From positions 19,444,684 to 19,508,683 of the forward strand of contig CP092870.1 in the NCBI GenBank assembly GCA_030710605.1: a DNA stretch of 64,000 bases, read 5' to 3'. This stretch comes from Cordylochernes scorpioides (Eukaryota; Arthropoda; Arachnida; Pseudoscorpiones; Chernetidae). This document shows, piece after piece, positions 40,701-52,700 of this stretch (within the stretch, counting starts at the first letter, position 1; the number at the start of each line of letters is the position of its first letter). The notes beneath the pieces are model-generated. The model saw nothing but the letters and a program-made list of their open reading frames with translations. It did not search any database and was not told the origin of the DNA. The position numbers and the translations under genes are program-made.

Positions 40701-43700
40701 TGATCTACATATTCTGAGACTGGCTCCAAGATTCCATCACAGGAGACCAAGGGACATGGTGGAGACTGAAGGATGTCACATCTGTGGTGACCTACTCGGT
40801 GTATCTTCATCAGTCACTTGACGTTACACCATTGTTTAATTTGTAAATAGTTTGTTTATATATCTCTCAGTTTGATTTTAATATCTATAATACAATATAA
40901 TGCAGCTTATAATTGTAGAACGACATTTGACAATTTTACCGTAAATGTTTCTTCTGAATGAAAAATCGTAATTTATTTTAAGGAGAAATAACGACTATTT
41001 CTATTCTTAGGGATGAAGCATGAAAGAATGAATTGTGAAGAGTAATCCCATCCCTGGATACTTTTATTTTTCCGTTTATCATTACTCTTCACAATTCATC
41101 CTTTCATACTTCATCCCTAAGGATAGAAATAGTCGTTTATTTCTCCTTAAAATAAATTACGATTTTTCGTTCAGAAGAAACATTTGCAGTAAAATTGTCA
41201 AACGTCGTTCTACAATTTTAATATCTGATAAAATTTGTAAATACACTTTCCTTGGTAAAACAATGATTATGCATTCTGGACTAACTTATAATCTTGATAT
41301 GGACCAATAGAATCTGGACTTGAAGCCCATCTCCCAGGACAGTGCAACAATTTGATATCACAGAGGATGCCAATTTATAAAATACATGGCAGTACTTACA
41401 GTGGGTTGTACATCTTCATCCTCTGTATCAGACTGTAGTGCTGGGACCTGGACATCCTGACAGGTGTTGAAATGAATAACATCCCAAAAATATGTAGGAG
41501 AACATTATAAAACTTATCTTTCATCCATTTAAAATTTCTTTAATGATATTTATTTCACATAGAAAGCACATGGAAGAGCTGAAATTGGAAGAACAGATCA
41601 GCTAGCCAAATTTTCAGCATTGCAAACCTCAGCATCTTGACAATATTAACCTAAATAGATTGAAATCTTTAAGAAAAAAAAAAGAGTAATTATAATGAAA
41701 TAAATATGGTTGAGGGATTAAGTGCCAGCCAGTATTTATCCAAGCTGAGGCTAAATTTAAGAGGAATAAGGAAGAAGAACTTACTTGAGACGGCTTCTTG
41801 TGTCGTTCACTTTCTTCTGGACTTGGAGGGAGAGCCTAGACACACCATATTAATGTTTCTATTGCCCCCAGTGATTCCAAATGCATATGTACTGGAAATA
41901 TATCACTTCAAGTGAAGTCTGCGTATATTTTGTTTTAAAATAACATGGAAAGAAATTTTGGCAGGAAGAAAGTAATGGCCCATGATTTTTTAATCAATTT
42001 TTTTATAGAGGTATATTTAAAAATAATTATATCAATATGCTTTTAGTGCCAGGCCATGATAGCTATGGTGTGTGTAAATTTATCTCACGTTTATTGACAT
42101 GTAGACTTTGCACTTACAAAATGTTCCCCCACTTCAACAAAAGTTTTTTTTGTAAACAAGATGATTATCTTAATTAGAGATAATATATTTAAAATTCCCC
42201 TATGTAGGCTAACACACAGCTAAGTGCATTTATGGCAAAGAACCTCTAATAAGGTATAGATAATGCTGCTAATAAAGCATCACTCTTGATTTTTGTACCT
42301 TGCTATCTTGTTTTGACCTGTTATCTCTCAGTTTATTCTCAGTAAATATAAAAGTATGATGTTTGTCTGTCCACAAATTTTGAAGTCAATTTCTATTATA
42401 CTTCTTGAACATGAGGAAGCCTATAAATTTTGAACATTTTCTCAAATCTGATGCCAACGCAAGTGTACAAAATTTCAGATATTTAGGCTGTTGAAAAGGT
42501 TTTAATAGAAAAAAAAAAATGCAGTGGATCATCTCTTCTTCATCTGCTCAGCTTTCTGATAACAAAGAAATCAAATAGCCACTCTCCTATGAGTTATAAA
42601 ACTCAACCTGGAATCAATGAAAAATATCTTGGAAATAAATCTGATTGACACTACCTAATATCTTAGACTTCCGCATCATTGTAAATATAACCAAAAAGTC
42701 TTAAGTCTGACTGACAACACAAGTACTTAGAGAGATCTTTTGAAGGCCTAGGAACCTGGGTTAATTACATATATAACCTCCATGAGAGGGCATTTGCGCT
42801 AGAGGACATATCTCTACAAAAAAAAAAACAGTTTTCATTTTCAAAATTACCATTTTTACAATTTAACAACTCTCCAGTAAAAGGAAATCTCTCCCTAAAG
42901 GACACTTTGGCTCTGCAATTATGTGTCCTTTACAAGGAGGTTCTACTGTATATTTTATTTATAAAAGATTTAAATTGATTAAAAGTGTCTAGTATTTTAA
43001 TTATAATTTTTCATTTTAGGAATAAAAATTAGTTGTGTGTGTTTTTAATTCAAAGTTTGTTATAAAACAATGTATTTTTCAGAGGAATGGAATTTGGGAT
43101 TTCCTTTATTGTTATAAGGGAAGAGGTGTTCACTACATCCCTAGCTCACTTTAGCAAGGTATAATGAATTTGTAATTATTTCATTTTTTAAATTTTATGA
43201 ACAGAAGGCAAAATTTTCTGGGTATTTAATGCACTCTTGTTCTGAATATGGAGATTACACAGTTTTGGTTTGAAAATGTCTAATCTGGGTATATAAGGTG
43301 GATTTAATACAAGAGGGCAATATGTAAATATGTAATCAGAGGATACCAATTTATAAAATACATGGCAGTACTCACAGCGGGTTCTACGTCTTCATCCTCT
43401 GTATCAGACTGTAGTGCTGGGACCTGGACATCCTGACAGAAATAATTTCTATTGCCCATAGAAAGCATTTGGAATAGCTGAAATTGAAAGAACAGATTAG
43501 CTGGCCAAATATTCAGCATTCCGAACCTCAGCTTCTTGACAATATTGTGACCGTAATAGATTAAGATATTTAAAAAAAAAAGTAATTATATGAAATAAGT
43601 GAGGGATTAAATGCGAACCAGTATTTATCCTAACTCAGGCAAAATTTTGAGGAATAAGACAAGGTAGAAGAACTCACTTGGGACGGCTTCTTGTGCCGTT

Positions 43701-46700
43701 CACTTTCTTCTGACACTGGAGGGAGAGCCTAGACACAGCAGGCTGATGTTTCCCAGGGATTGCTAATGTATAAGTACTGAAAGTTATCACTTCAAGTGAA
43801 GTCTGAGTATATATTGTTTTAAATAACATGGAAAGAAACTTTGGCAGGAAGAAGGTAATAGTCCATGATATAGAAGTACATTTTTCAATAATTAAATCAA
43901 TATAGTTGCCAGGCCATGATAATCATAGCAGCAAAGGGGTGTAAAAGTCTACCCCTGGTCTACGGGGTGTAGACCTTGCACTTACAAATGTTCCTCTACT
44001 TCCACAAACCTTTTTTTTTTTGGTAAATAAAAGGATTTTAATAGAATATATTTAAAATTCTAATATGTAGGCTAACATACAGCTAAGTGCATTTATGGCA
44101 AAGAACCTCTAATAAGGTATAGATAATGCTGCTAATAAAGCATCACTCTTGATTTTTGTAACTTACTATCTTGTTTTGACCTGTTATCTCTTAGTTTATT
44201 CTCAGGGAATTTAAAAATATTATGTTTGTCTGTCTACAAATTTTGGAGTCAATTTCCATTATACTTCTTGAACATAAGCAAGCCTATAAATTTTGAACAT
44301 TTTCTCAAATCTAATGCCAACGCAAGTGTACAAAATATCAGATATTTAGGCAGTTGAAAAGAATAATTTGATGTATATAATAATTTGAATGTAATTCTAC
44401 TGTCCTATAAGCTTATGTCCATAGTTTACTTGAAAACCATTTCTAATATTCCATCTAGGGCTTCCAATCCCGGTGCATATTTTCAATCCCGGGATTCGGG
44501 ATTGCTTTTTTCTCAATCCCGGGATTGAAAAACATTTTCGACTTTCTACGCCAAGAGGTATATCGTTTCGTTCGTTATATTTTTAATTTTTTCTTTTAAA
44601 TAGTGCCAATGACGTGGCACTTACTTCGATGAAAACAACCTGAAAGCCATATATTTTGCGCCTGCTTATGAACTAAATCATTGCTTTTGGGTTACAGTTT
44701 GAAATTATCTGTCAATTACTGTACACACATCTGGAAAAAAATTACTGTTCTTGGAACTCTTAGACCACATCTCTTAATGCAGTGTTGGGCAGTAATCCAT
44801 TCAAAGTAATACATTACCTTGTAATTACGATTACTTTGCAATGCATTACTTTGCAAAAAAAAATTAATTGCATTAGAATGTAAACATAATTACTCGTAAT
44901 TCTATATATAATGATAACAATTGTGATTAAAATTACTTGTAATTGTAATTGGTGTACATGCAGCCCTTTTGTAGACCCACCGACGCATTTCAAAATCCTT
45001 TTGCACGCTATACACTGTGCATTTTGGCCAGATCCGTCTCGTAGGTAATAGCACCAGATTCCTTCTGATTTAAAAGGAATAAACTTCGCCATCACAATCA
45101 ACAAGTGATAAGCTTACCAAAAATGTCCGACGCGTTTTCTATTGAGAAATAACAAGGTCCGATAATATTGTTTTAGAGACTTTGTTTTATGTTCGTATAA
45201 GTTGAAAACTAATTTAGGCTGATGCTTGATAGTGACGAAGCATTTAATGAAATGACATTAAATAAATTTAATTTAAATTAAATGACAAAAAAGCTAGCGA
45301 GGGCTTCACAAAATGAACAGCAGAGCAGTGCGTTCATGATGACCCCATGCATACAGAGTACAGGATGGAAAGTATAAACATAGATAATATATATATATAT
45401 ATATAAAACAATTTGGAGCCCAGATAAGAGGTTAGTGGCGGGTCCATGTTACACGCAGGTCCGCCATAAAAATAAAGGGATGCCGCTACTATCTAAGAAG
45501 CCACTATTTGTATGTCAACAAAATAATTTCAAATCTCTCAGAAAAAAAAAAAGACCCGAAATGCAGCTGTATAAACAAAACGTCAAAAGTGTGCTATCTC
45601 ATCATCTGTTTGATTACCAAAATGCTAGATAAGAAAATATATTTTTGAGCTGGTTTCCATGCACAAACCAGTAATTTGGCTCCGGGATCCCGTGAAACGG
45701 GATCCCGGGATTGGAGGCCCTAATTCCATCCTTCAGTGTAGCATATAAAAGCAGAATGATCCAATACAGTATTAGAGCTCTGAGAAGCGGTCTGGTGGAT
45801 TAAATTGGCGAAACCGCTGGAAGGGTTCACCACTGATGAGCCAAGCCCTCCTAATATATTTTTTTCATCGCAGTAAGGACAGTAGAAGTTCATTTTATGT
45901 ATAAAAGAAACATTCGCGCTTTTAAATCCTTTTATTTTATATATATAGATGGCGCGTTATTGCTTTGTGTTAGTTGAAAAGAATATTTAATAGATAAAAA
46001 TATATTTAAAAATGCAGTGGATCATCTCTTCTTCATCTGCTCAGCTTTCTGATAACAAAGAATTCAAAGGCCATTATCCTATCAATTATAAATCTCAACC
46101 TGGAATCATTGAAAAATCTCCCTAGAAATAAATTGTTTGACACTACCTAATCTCTTAGACTTCCACAGTCAATAAAACGAGAAAGACTTAAGTCTGACTG
46201 ACAACACAAGTACTTAGAGAACTTTTGAAGGCCTAGGAACCTGGATTAATTACACACACATATATATATATTATTTATAAAATATATATTCTAATATCAT
46301 ATTGTGTGAATGATTTTATGTATAGATAATAATACTGGGTTTAATGTAATACAAATGAAAGCACCAGAACGCGAATGTTTGTTTTCACAAATAAATCAAA
46401 CTTCTACTGTCCTTACTGCGATGAAAAAAATATTAGGAGGACTTTGCTCATCAGTGATGAACCCTCCCGGCGGTTTCGCCAGTTTAATCTACCAGACCGC
46501 TTCTTTAGAGCTCTAATACTGTATTGGATCATTGTGCTTTTATATGCTACATTGAATGGTGGAATTTTAGAAATGGTTTGCATATTAAGCAATATGCATA
46601 TTATATATATGCATATTAATGGGCATATATAAATATTTTAGTGAGATTTCGCAAAATTTCAACTTTTGTAAATTCATGATTAAAAACTAACTAAAAAATT

Positions 46701-49700
46701 GATAAAAATGAAAAATACATAAAAAAAAAAAGCTTTTATATAAATGCACTAAAAAGGAAGAAATAAAATATTGTATCTTCTGTCATTGAGCAATTAGATG
46801 TATCTGAGTGAAAATAAAAGTGGCGGGGACCATCATATAGAGAAGAGGTAAAAATATAGCAAACACTTATAAAAATCGCTAATCAGTTGCTACATATTAA
46901 ATCACATAGGTTCGAAATTCATTATGATCGTTCCCCGCCGCTTTTATTTTCACTCAGATACATCTAATTACTCAATGACAGAAGATACAATATTTTATTT
47001 TCTCCTTTATAGTGCATTTAAATAAAAGCTTTTAAAAAATGTTTTTCATTTATTAATTATTAAAAATAATTTTAGTTAAAATTTTTAATTGATTAAAAGT
47101 GTCTAGTATTTTAATTATAATTTTTAATTTTAGAAATAAAAATTAGTTGTACATTTTTTATTTTATTTTTAATTCAAAGTTTGTTATAACAATGTATTTT
47201 TTGAATGAATAGAATTGGGAATTTTCTTTATTGTTATAGGGAAGGTTCACTACATCCCTAGCTCACTTTAGCAAGGTATAATGAATTTGTGATTATTTCA
47301 TTTTTTAAATTTTATGAACAGAAGGCAAAATTTTCTGGGTATTTAATGCACTCTTGTTCTGAATATGGAGATTACACAGTTTTGGTTTGAAAATGTCTAA
47401 TCTGGGTATATAAGGTGGATTTAATACAAGAGGGCAATATGTAAATATGTAATCAGAGGATACCAATTTATAAAATACATGGCAGTACTCACAGCGGGTT
47501 CTACATCTTCATCCTCTGTATCAGACTGTAGTGCAGGGACCTGGACATCCTGACAGAAATATTTTTTATTGTGCATAGAAAGCATATGGAATAGCTGAAA
47601 TTGAAAGAAAAGATCAGCTGGCCGAATATTCACCATTCCAAACCTCAGCTTCTTGACAATATTGTGACTGTAATAGATTAAGATATTGAAAAAAAAAAAA
47701 GTAATTATAAGAAATAACTAAGGGGGGTCGGTGGAAGGCTGGTTAAACTGTTTAGTTTTCGACCACTACGACCCGGGTTCGAATCCCTCATTGGACACTT
47801 TTTTCTGTTTAAAAAAAAAAAAATTAAAAAATGCTCCAATGGCCCCCCGATTCTTGCAAAAGTCCAACCCCACCAGCGAGTGCAAGTAACCAAACGGGGC
47901 TCTGGCACATTTGTAAGTGCAAAGTCGAACTGCTTTTCACATGTGTAGACATGTGGTGTGCTTACAGTAAAAAAGCAGTCGCTAACTACCCACCATGATT
48001 ATCATGGCCTGTACCACGTGTACTAGGGATAAGCAAAAAAAAAAAAAAACTAAGGATGAGGGATTAAGTGCCAGTCAGTATTTATCCCAACTCAGGCAAA
48101 ATGCATGAGGAATAAGACAAGATAGAAGAACTCACTTGGGACATTATAGGGTAATGATGGATGTTAAAGGGTTAACCAATCTGTGCTAAATGAATCGTAC
48201 ACCTTTTAACAAAAGAGCAGAAAGAACAGGGCAAGGAAACATGCAAAAGCATGTTCAAAATGTTTAATTCTGATCCCCATTGATTCAAATATGTCATCAC
48301 AGGAGGTGAAACGCAGATGTGAAATTTGACCTGTGTGGATAAGACAATATTAAACCAATGGTTAGATCCTGGAGAACCAAGATTACAAGAAAGTAAGGAT
48401 GATCAATTGAAGTGCCATCCTTCTTTTGGTGTAATGAGTTGGCACACTTGGGGAATTCACATGTCCCAGATAATTAAACAACATCAATGGTACCAGAAGT
48501 TCTCACAGTTCTTGGTATCAGAAGTTCTTGCACATGGCAACTATTGGCCACATAAGGCCGTCGGGGGTCAGTGGAAGGGTGGTCTAAATGGTTGGTTTTC
48601 GACCGCTACAACCCAGGATTGAATACTGCATTAGACACTTTTTTCTAATTAGAAAAATGCTCCAATGGCCCCCGATTCTTGCAAAAGTCCAACCCTACCA
48701 GCGAGTGCAAGTAGCCAAAAGAGGCTGTGGCACACTTGTAAGTGCAAAAGTCAAACTGCTTTTCACATGTGTAGACATGTGGTGCGCTTACAGTAAAAGC
48801 AGTCGCCAACTTCTTACCCAACATGATTATCATGGCCTGTACCACGTGGTACTAGGGATAATAATAATATTAAAAAGAAAAAACATAAGGCTGTCACTGT
48901 CCAACTCTATTTAGCTAAACACAGAATTCCTTTACTACTTCAGCCATCCTAATCTCCTGATATTGCTTCCATGAAGTTTTCCTTTACCCTATAATCAAGA
49001 ATTTTTAAAAGGAAGTCAATTTCATTCAATAACTCAAGGAGATTGAGAATAATATTTGGAGAAGCCATAAAAATAAGTGGATTTACTGAAGTGTTTTGAT
49101 GTCTGGAGATAAAATGATTGAACAAGTGGATAGATGACGATTATTTTGAGAAATTTCAAATGAAATATTATATTCTACTTTCATAATTCTTTAAATATTT
49201 ACCCCCATATCTAAATTATTTATTACCCACTGCATGTATATTTGCAGAAATGTGGGAGAATTTTCAAACAACATTTCATATTTATACACAGTAAAACTCC
49301 GCTAAAACGAACCTGGGATATAATGAACCTTTCCTTAAAACAAAAAAATTAACATTTTTATTATATAATTACAGTAAACTATGACAATAACAAAGCTTGG
49401 CTATAGTAAACCACAGGTTCAGTCCCTTTGAGGTTCATTATAGAGGGGTTTTACTGTAAATATTTCTAATACAGTAGAACCTCCCTGTAAAGGACAGCAG
49501 AGCCAAAGTGTCCTTTAGGGAGAGGTGTCCTCTTACTGGAGAGTTGCTAAATTGTAAAAATGGTATTTTGCAAATGAAAACTGTCCTTTGTAGAGAGGCA
49601 TCCTCTAGCGTTGAGTATCCTCTCATGGAGGTTCAACTGTAGTACACTAACTAGCCCCTATAGGTACTCATTATTTAGTTCAGATTAACAAGTGATTTTG

Positions 49701-52700
49701 ACAAATGGAATTTTAGTGATATTGCAAAACATCTTCCCTATGAATTCCCATTTATATAATGCAAACAATTAAAAGGTGAACGCTGTATATACAATAGATT
49801 GATTAAAAGTGAAAAGCCTAGTGTGCACATCTTACCTTTTCTTCATGTGGGGGAGGCACAGTGTGGCAATCTGCCTTCTGAAACAACATATACAAATTCC
49901 GGTAAGGCACAATATGGATTATAGTTTAGAAACACAAAGTAATAGAAGTAATAATAAACACAAGGTAATAAGACCAAATCCAAATAAATAAATAGTGTGT
50001 GACATTTCGGTAACGGTGTTGTTACCATCTTCAGACAAAAGTGTTGACAACGCTATTACCAAAACATCACAAACTATTTGATTTGGTCTTATTACCTCGT
50101 GTTTAAACTCCGCCTTTGCCGGTCCCAAGCCCCGATGAAAAAGGAGGAGGGGGAGCAGTAACAAGCTCACTAAAAAACCTGGGTTCAGTTGCCCGGCTTT
50201 TACTGAAAGTGCACCACATGTCTACACATGTGAAAAGCAGTTTGACTTTTGCACTTACAAAAGAGAAGCAATAAAAACATCATATGTAAGATTCAAATAA
50301 AAAATGCTGGACAAATGAAACGAAACAAAAAGCGTTCTGATAACACAAACCGCCTTTGCCGGTCCCAAGCCCGGATGAAAAAGGAGGAGAGGGAGCAGTA
50401 ACAAGCTCACTAAAAAACCTGGGCACAGCTGGCCCGGCTGATAGTACCCTGTAAGGGCTCCTAATCCAGGGATACAGGATGAGCAGCGTTTGTACTCCAT
50501 GTTAGGAGCGGCTGCACATGGTTTCTGTTCCTCATGTCAGAGGCGACCATTTCTTTTGGAGCTAAGTCGGCCTGCCACTGAATGGTGCTCCCAGTCTTAA
50601 TGATAAGGCAGACGCATTCTACTTCACTCAGTCATTATGGTTGTCAAACAGACACCATCAAGGGTCACAACTTGACACCCTAATATGATTGAGTGGAGAT
50701 AAGAAAGAAGAAGGTCTTCTACAAGGGGACAAACTTCCCCATCTCCCATCTCTTCATAAAAGTTCTAGACTACAGAGTTGCGACAGCTTGTTCCAAGTTT
50801 GACAGCGATCCAAGTTTTCCAGATGACATTGAATCCAAAACACACAGATTCAAAATCTCAAGAAAAATTCAAAAAACTTTATCAAAAACAGCATTGACAT
50901 TCAGTCAACATGTTAATCCCCTCAAGACTTAGGTTATTTAGGTTTGCTCCCGGGGGTTGGTGGAAGGATGGTCTAAACCATTGGTTTTCGACCCTTACAA
51001 CCCGGGTTCGATTCCCACATTGGGCACTATTTTTCTGATAAAAAAAAAAAAAAAAGAAAAGGCTCCAATGGCCCCCGATTCTTGAAAAAGTCCAACCCCA
51101 CCAGCGAGTGCAAGTAACCAAACGGGGCTCTGGCACATTTGTAAGTGCAAAGTCGAACTGCTTTTCACATGTGTAGACATGTGGTGCACTTAGAGTAAAA
51201 GCAGTCGCCTACTTCTACCCACCATAATTATCATGGCCTGTACCACGTGTAGTAGGGATAAGCAAAAAAAAAAAAAGGTTTGTCCCCCCATCTACCAATC
51301 AATTGATAACATTAACAAGAGAAAACAAATAGAACTTCAACAACAGAACAATTTAAACAAAAATCTCAATATCCCATTTTGCACCACAATATAAGACTAT
51401 AAATTAGAATGAGTATAAAAACTCTACTTTTATACTATTCTCAAATCTGGAACCTTGCAACAATTAAGTATTGCTTCCAACTAGAGTGGTTTCATTTAAG
51501 TGTTTCTGTTAAATACATAGAGCCAAGTGCTGTTCTTAAAGTGGTTGTGTGGAAACTGTATATACAGTAGAACCTCCCTGTAAAGGACACCTAATTGCAG
51601 AGCCAAAGTGTCCTTTAGGAAGAGGTGTCCTCTCTTCTTTCTTATCTCCACTCAATCATATTAAAGTGCCAAGCTTGTAGAGCTTGAGACTTTTGATGGT
51701 GTTTGTCGGGGATGAGTAGAGCATATCAATGGATAAGTCAATACAGTCAATGATAAGTTTTGGGGTTGCAAGTTGAGAATTGCACTTGGTACATGGTAGG
51801 AAAACCTTGCAACCATTCTGGAAAGTCATTGTCCGTAGATGACCAGACTTAAGTCTGGAAATCGAAGACGGTTGTTCTCTTGGGATGACAGAACTGGTGC
51901 TTGTCCCTCCTGCTCTGTACCATTCATGTGCAGCATTAGATTTCAAGAGGTGTCCTCTTACCAGAGAGTTGCTAAATGGCAAAAATGGTAATTTTGCAAA
52001 TGAAAACTGTCCTTTGTGGAGAGGTGTCCGCTAAAGGGAGGTTCTACTGTACAGTATATACTTTAAGAACAGCACTTGGCCATGTTTAACAGAATTCTGG
52101 ATTTAACAGAAGCACATAAATGAAACCACCCTGGTTGGAAGCCATATTTATTTGCTGAGAGCTACAATCAGTGGTTTGTGCGGACTCTCCTTAGACACCA
52201 TCCTTTACCTTACATCACCATATCACAACAGTGGGCAATACCAGATAGATTTACAATCCACAGGATTGTGCAAGGACTGAGAAAGTTGGGGGGATGCATG
52301 CCGTCTAGAGAGATTTGTAGAATTTTATAGAGTTTCCCTGTTTTATACAAATTTGTAAAATAAAATTTGATAATGATGAACTACTACAGTTATTTAATGA
52401 CGTTTCTCACTGTCCCTATGTCTATTAGTAAGTGGCATAACACACTATAGTAATACCATATGTTTATCTTTCTTTTTAATATAGCATGGATTTCTCAGAG
52501 GTTTCACCTGGGGATCTGGAATGAGCACAAACTGGAAGTGGAGATTGCCCAGGTAGATATGATCTCCGTCTGTGAGGCTGTAGCGGACCTGGGGCTTGAG
52601 AAGTAGCTTGCCTTTGCGAGTCTTGTTGAGACTGCCCCGGTCGTAGAGCAGGCAGTCTCCATCCTGGTCCACCTCAATCACCGCATGCTCTTTGGACAGG

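Larger units (their letters stand above)
33000..48142 (-). repeat. MDC1: Segmental duplication array carrying the A/B mini-exon pairs
   Basis: Five units in the same orientation, A exons starting at 33,426, 38,542, 41,456, 43,432 and 47,549. Each unit shares the intron between A and B, the intron beyond B (aagtgattccaaatg, ttcaagtgaagtctg, a SINE-like tail with gccaggccatgat), and a distal segment (tatgatgtttgtctgtccac). Units 2 and 3 are almost identical over kilobases; units 1, 4 and 5 are older. Length differences come from later insertions (hAT, SINEs, LTR, endonuclease element). Confidence 0.85.

Noticed and set aside
43304-43519. 71-aa ORF taken as a gene, and its twin at 47,421-47,636
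   Set aside because: Only the middle 19 codons (mini-exon A) are conserved among units; the ends run into intron with splice sites.
44814-45104. 96-aa BED-finger ORF as a host gene
   Set aside because: It lies inside TIRs and an 8-bp duplication of a hAT relic.
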